From: Bdellovibrionales bacterium RBG_16_40_8
GTDB lineage: Bacteria; Bdellovibrionota; Bdellovibrionia; Bdellovibrionales; UBA1609
Direction: 5' to 3'
NCBI GenBank assembly: GCA_001769925.1
Contig: MEPT01000053.1
Coordinates: 7,782 to 20,165 of the forward strand
DNA length: 12,384 nucleotides
In this document: positions 9,710 to 12,384 of the stretch, in pieces
Numbering within the stretch: the first letter of the stretch is position 1
Layout of the letters: each line of letters begins with the position of its first letter
Notes under the pieces: generated by a model
Database searches by the model: none
What the model saw: the letters and a program-made list of their open reading frames with translations, nothing else
What the model was told of the DNA's origin: nothing
Made by a program: the position numbers and the translations under genes

Positions 9710-12384
9710 ATGTTTGGGTCCAAGTTCGTAGGCCTGCCAATTTTTTTTGTAGTTGTTGTGGTCGCTACATTTTACCCTGACATCGGTGGCGCCAGTAAGT
9801 TGAGAAACAATGAAAGCGAGAAGAAGACCATGACAGGTACAAATACGAAGGCAACGTGGGAAGGGGTTGAGCAGCTTATTTCTGAACAAAAACTTCAGGC
9901 CGCACTTGATGAAACAATACTGATTCTTATAAAGAGTCGAAAAGCCAACGATAATTTAGTGGTGACGGATGCATTGGTGCGCGCCACGAGCCTGCAGATC
10001 GGGTTACATGGTTATGAAACCGCTGTTCGTTTTTTAAAAACAGAAGCGTGGCCAAAAGACAGTATGAGCAAGGCTTTAGTTGAGCTCTTTTATGTCCATT
10101 CGCTAATGCGCTACATGGGTGTCTATCAGTGGGAGATTTCACAACGCGAGAAAACTGTTTCAGGTCGTGAGATTGACCTGAAGGCCTGGACGAAAGATCA
10201 AATCTCAGCTGCCATAATGGCGGGCTTTGATAATGTTATCAATTTGGGCGACGAATTAAATAGGCCCTTGTCTTCACATTATCTTAGCTACATAAGCAAA
10301 AATAACTACCCAGAAACCGTTCGCCCGGTTCTTCGCGATGCCGTTGTCTACATGGCGACCAAACATCTGAAAAACACATCCTACTGGACACCCCAGCAAA
10401 ACAATGAATCCTATAAAGTAGAGGTTATCAGTCTAGCCACTCATCCCCCAACAGAGCGGATCGGCAAAGATAAAGATGCGCACCCCCTTGAGCGGATAGC
10501 AAGCTTGTTGGGTGAGCATCAGGCGTTTCATGCAGCTAATCATCGACCAGAAGCGGCTCTTGAGGCGCAGTATGAGTTAGTCAACGCCCTGTGGACGGGA
10601 ATTTCTGACGAAGAAGTCAAAAATGGCCTTTTAGAAATTCTTAAGAATATTCAGAAAAAAAATAAATACCTTGCTTGGTGGGCTAGGGGTCAGTATTTGC
10701 TCGGCCATTTTATTCGCGAGCAAATTAAGCCCGGCCATTTGATCGAAGCCCATCGCGAGGCGCAAGCGGGCGAAAAGGCCTACCCCAATTCAGTGGGCGG
10801 TCAAGGGTGCAAGTCGCTAATTTATGAAATTGAGCAACAAGACTTTAACTTTCAAGTTATGGGCAGCGACACGATAAAGAGACCGTCGTTGACTCTGCGT
10901 TATAAGAACATCAGACACGTCTACTTTAAGGCCTATGCTTTTAATCTTGAAAAAAAATTAACCACAACAAAAGATTTGTACAATGCGTGGCAGCTCGATA
11001 ACGCCGAACAGTTCGCGACGAATCGACGGAATAAGCCCGTAGCCGAGTGGTCAGAAGTTCTCAGCGAAACTAAAGATTATGCTTATCACCTTCATCACGT
11101 GACTCCCCCAATAAATAAATTTGGAACGTATTATATTATGGCCTCTAGTGAGGCCGATTTTTCGAATGGCTCAGGTCCCGTTATTGGCGCGCCATTTATC
11201 CTCACTGATCTGGTGATGCTGTCGCAAAAGGTAGCGGCCAGCACCCATGAGTTCAAAGTGCTTTCGGGTAAAAACGGAACACCCGTCAAGGCCGCTCAGG
11301 TGACCCTGTATAAGTACCAATGGGACCAAGCCCCCGAAGTGGTTGCGTCTCAGAACACCGATGGTGAGGGTGCCGCTCGTTTTAAGGTTCGCGCAAAAGA
11401 AAATTACGAACGCAATTATTTTGCAGTGGCGCGCCATCAAAAAATGTTGGCCTTTAAAAAAGATAATATTTATTTTTACCCCGAAAGCGCCGCCAGAAAA
11501 CAGAAAAGCTCTTTGGTTTATTCGGATCGATCAATTTATCGTCCCGGACAGAAGATTATGTGGAAGGTTGTGGCCTTCGAAGCTAAAGAAAAGGCCGAAT
11601 TTCTTACGGCGGCGAAGGGGGACTCTTTAGAAGTTCACCTGTATGACCCCAACTACCAATCTGTGGCGAGCGTAACTGTAAATACAAATGAGTTTGGCAC
11701 GGCTTCGGGGGAGTTTACAATCCCAGCAGGCCGACCATTGGGGTATTGGCAGATTCAAGTCGCAGGCGTATATACAGGTTCGTCATCTATTCAGGTTGAA
11801 GAGTATAAACGGCCAACATTTGAGGTCGAAATGAAAGAGGCGCTGTCGGCGCTTCGTCTTAATCGCAAAGTAAAGGTTCGCGGCGAAGCCAAATATTATT
11901 TTGGCCAACCGGTTACTCAGGGTACTGTGAATTGGCGTATTCAACGCAGCCTCTATATACCATGGTGGTATAGTTTTTGCGGATGGGGTTTTTCATGGTG
12001 GGACTATGGCGCCTACCAAAACTCACCGCAAACGGTTGCAGTTGGCAAATCTAAGCTAATGGCCGACGGTAATTTTGATATTGAATTTACCCCAGAGGCT
12101 GATGAGAAGACAGGCGACGTTAAGTCGAGTATTTTCTATGACTATCAAATTTCCGCAGATGTCTCTGATGAGGGTGGTGAAACAAGATCTGCTAGTCGCA
12201 GTTACAGAGCGGGATTTGTAACGGTCGAAGCCAGCCTTGTTTTAGGCGAGCCTTACCACCTATCGCAAAAGTCATTTGAACTGCAGGCTACACTCCACAA
12301 TTTAGACGGAAAGCCGATTGCCGGAGAGGCTCAATACAAGATCATCAGATTGAGGCAGCCGGACAAGACTCCCATGCCAGCTGA
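9710..12384 (+). CDS. bacterial alpha-2-macroglobulin-like protein (3' end outside window)
   Basis: An uninterrupted frame of 891 codons runs off the right edge. ATG 9710 is used; ATG 9686 in the same frame adds 8 residues, and neither has a strong ribosome-binding site. Residues 6-22 (FVGLPIFFVVVVVATF) form a signal peptide or membrane anchor with no lipobox. About 45-340 is alpha-helical. YPNSVGGQGCKSLIYEIE (358 on) leads into macroglobulin-type beta domains. YRPGQ (about 610-614) within SDRSIYRPGQKIMWKVVAF is the signature of the MG2 domain, and VEEYKRPTFEV (696 on) is the typical link to the next MG domain. Such proteins are envelope protease inhibitors, often paired with penicillin-binding protein 1C. 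The thioester region, which would show whether it is a trapping type, lies beyond the window. The helical N-terminus resembles the large variants seen in Bacteroidetes and other groups. Confidence 0.9.
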   Translation, partial: MFGSKFVGLPIFFVVVVVATFYPDIGGASKLRNNESEKKTMTGTNTKATWEGVEQLISEQKLQAALDETILILIKSRKANDNLVVTDALVRATSLQIGLHGYETAVRFLKTEAWPKDSMSKALVELFYVHSLMRYMGVYQWEISQREKTVSGREIDLKAWTKDQISAAIMAGFDNVINLGDELNRPLSSHYLSYISKNNYPETVRPVLRDAVVYMATKHLKNTSYWTPQQNNESYKVEVISLATHPPTERIGKDKDAHPLERIASLLGEHQAFHAANHRPEAALEAQYELVNALWTGISDEEVKNGLLEILKNIQKKNKYLAWWARGQYLLGHFIREQIKPGHLIEAHREAQAGEKAYPNSVGGQGCKSLIYEIEQQDFNFQVMGSDTIKRPSLTLRYKNIRHVYFKAYAFNLEKKLTTTKDLYNAWQLDNAEQFATNRRNKPVAEWSEVLSETKDYAYHLHHVTPPINKFGTYYIMASSEADFSNGSGPVIGAPFILTDLVMLSQKVAASTHEFKVLSGKNGTPVKAAQVTLYKYQWDQAPEVVASQNTDGEGAARFKVRAKENYERNYFAVARHQKMLAFKKDNIYFYPESAARKQKSSLVYSDRSIYRPGQKIMWKVVAFEAKEKAEFLTAAKGDSLEVHLYDPNYQSVASVTVNTNEFGTASGEFTIPAGRPLGYWQIQVAGVYTGSSSIQVEEYKRPTFEVEMKEALSALRLNRKVKVRGEAKYYFGQPVTQGTVNWRIQRSLYIPWWYSFCGWGFSWWDYGAYQNSPQTVAVGKSKLMADGNFDIEFTPEADEKTGDVKSSIFYDYQISADVSDEGGETRSASRSYRAGFVTVEASLVLGEPYHLSQKSFELQATLHNLDGKPIAGEAQYKIIRLRQPDKTPMPA

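Noticed and set aside
9608..11630. Several antisense or out-of-frame ORFs of 70-95 codons across the A2M gene
   Set aside because: They lie inside the 891-codon A2M frame, lack ribosome-binding sites and have no recognisable protein features.

Overview
The window looks like a chromosomal stretch from a Gram-negative bacterium. It encodes several lipoproteins with lipoboxes, an outer-membrane beta-barrel, OmpA-type peptidoglycan-binding domains, sigma54 (RpoN) machinery and an alpha-2-macroglobulin-like protein. Base composition is roughly low-to-mid 40s % GC by eye. The mix would suit a member of the Bdellovibrionota or a related deltaproteobacterial-type lineage, but no marker gene fixes the taxonomy and this is a low-confidence guess.

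Layout. Positions 1-105 hold the 5' end of a secreted-protein gene (minus strand), followed by a badly decayed HAD-phosphatase pseudogene (163-667). A long minus-strand transcription unit then runs from about 3820 leftwards: a divergent OmpA-like lipoprotein (3189-3779), an outer-membrane beta-barrel (2553-3170), a frameshifted csbD-like gene and a second broken ORF (2038-2533), an NfeD protein (1616-2041) and an SPFH/stomatin protein (668-1603). On the plus strand lie a CsbD-ElaB/YqjD-small membrane protein operon (4260-5220), a stand-alone sigma54 activator on the minus strand (5217-6197), and a divergent operon of DUF1328/YtjA, a 30-residue lipoprotein and a 452-residue OmpA lipoprotein (6419-8086). 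Next come a decayed toxin-antitoxin locus (8223-8656), an 8 x GTTATC tandem repeat (8713-8760), a monocistronic secreted-protein gene (8891-9349) with its own promoter and terminator, and an alpha-2-macroglobulin-like gene that runs off the right edge (9710-12384).

Main result. Four intergenic sequences match the sigma54 -24/-12 pattern (GG and GC dinucleotides 12 bases apart): upstream of the minus-strand lipoprotein operon, the csbD operon, the ytjA operon and the secreted-protein gene. The only sigma54 activator in the window lies in the middle. It has an AAA+ domain and a Fis-type HTH but no sensory domain, like PspF. A 25-bp dyad and a 10-bp word shared by two of the promoters at the same offset are candidate activator sites. 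Together this suggests a compact, locally wired sigma54 envelope-stress regulon. Its cargo (CsbD, ElaB/YqjD, YtjA, small lipoprotein, OmpA lipoproteins, SPFH/NfeD) consists of families seen elsewhere in general or envelope stress responses. The regulatory wiring is inference from sequence and needs experimental confirmation.

Decay is a second theme. The HAD gene, one csbD copy, the ORF after it and the toxin of the TA pair all carry frameshifts or stops, whereas the long genes nearby are intact.
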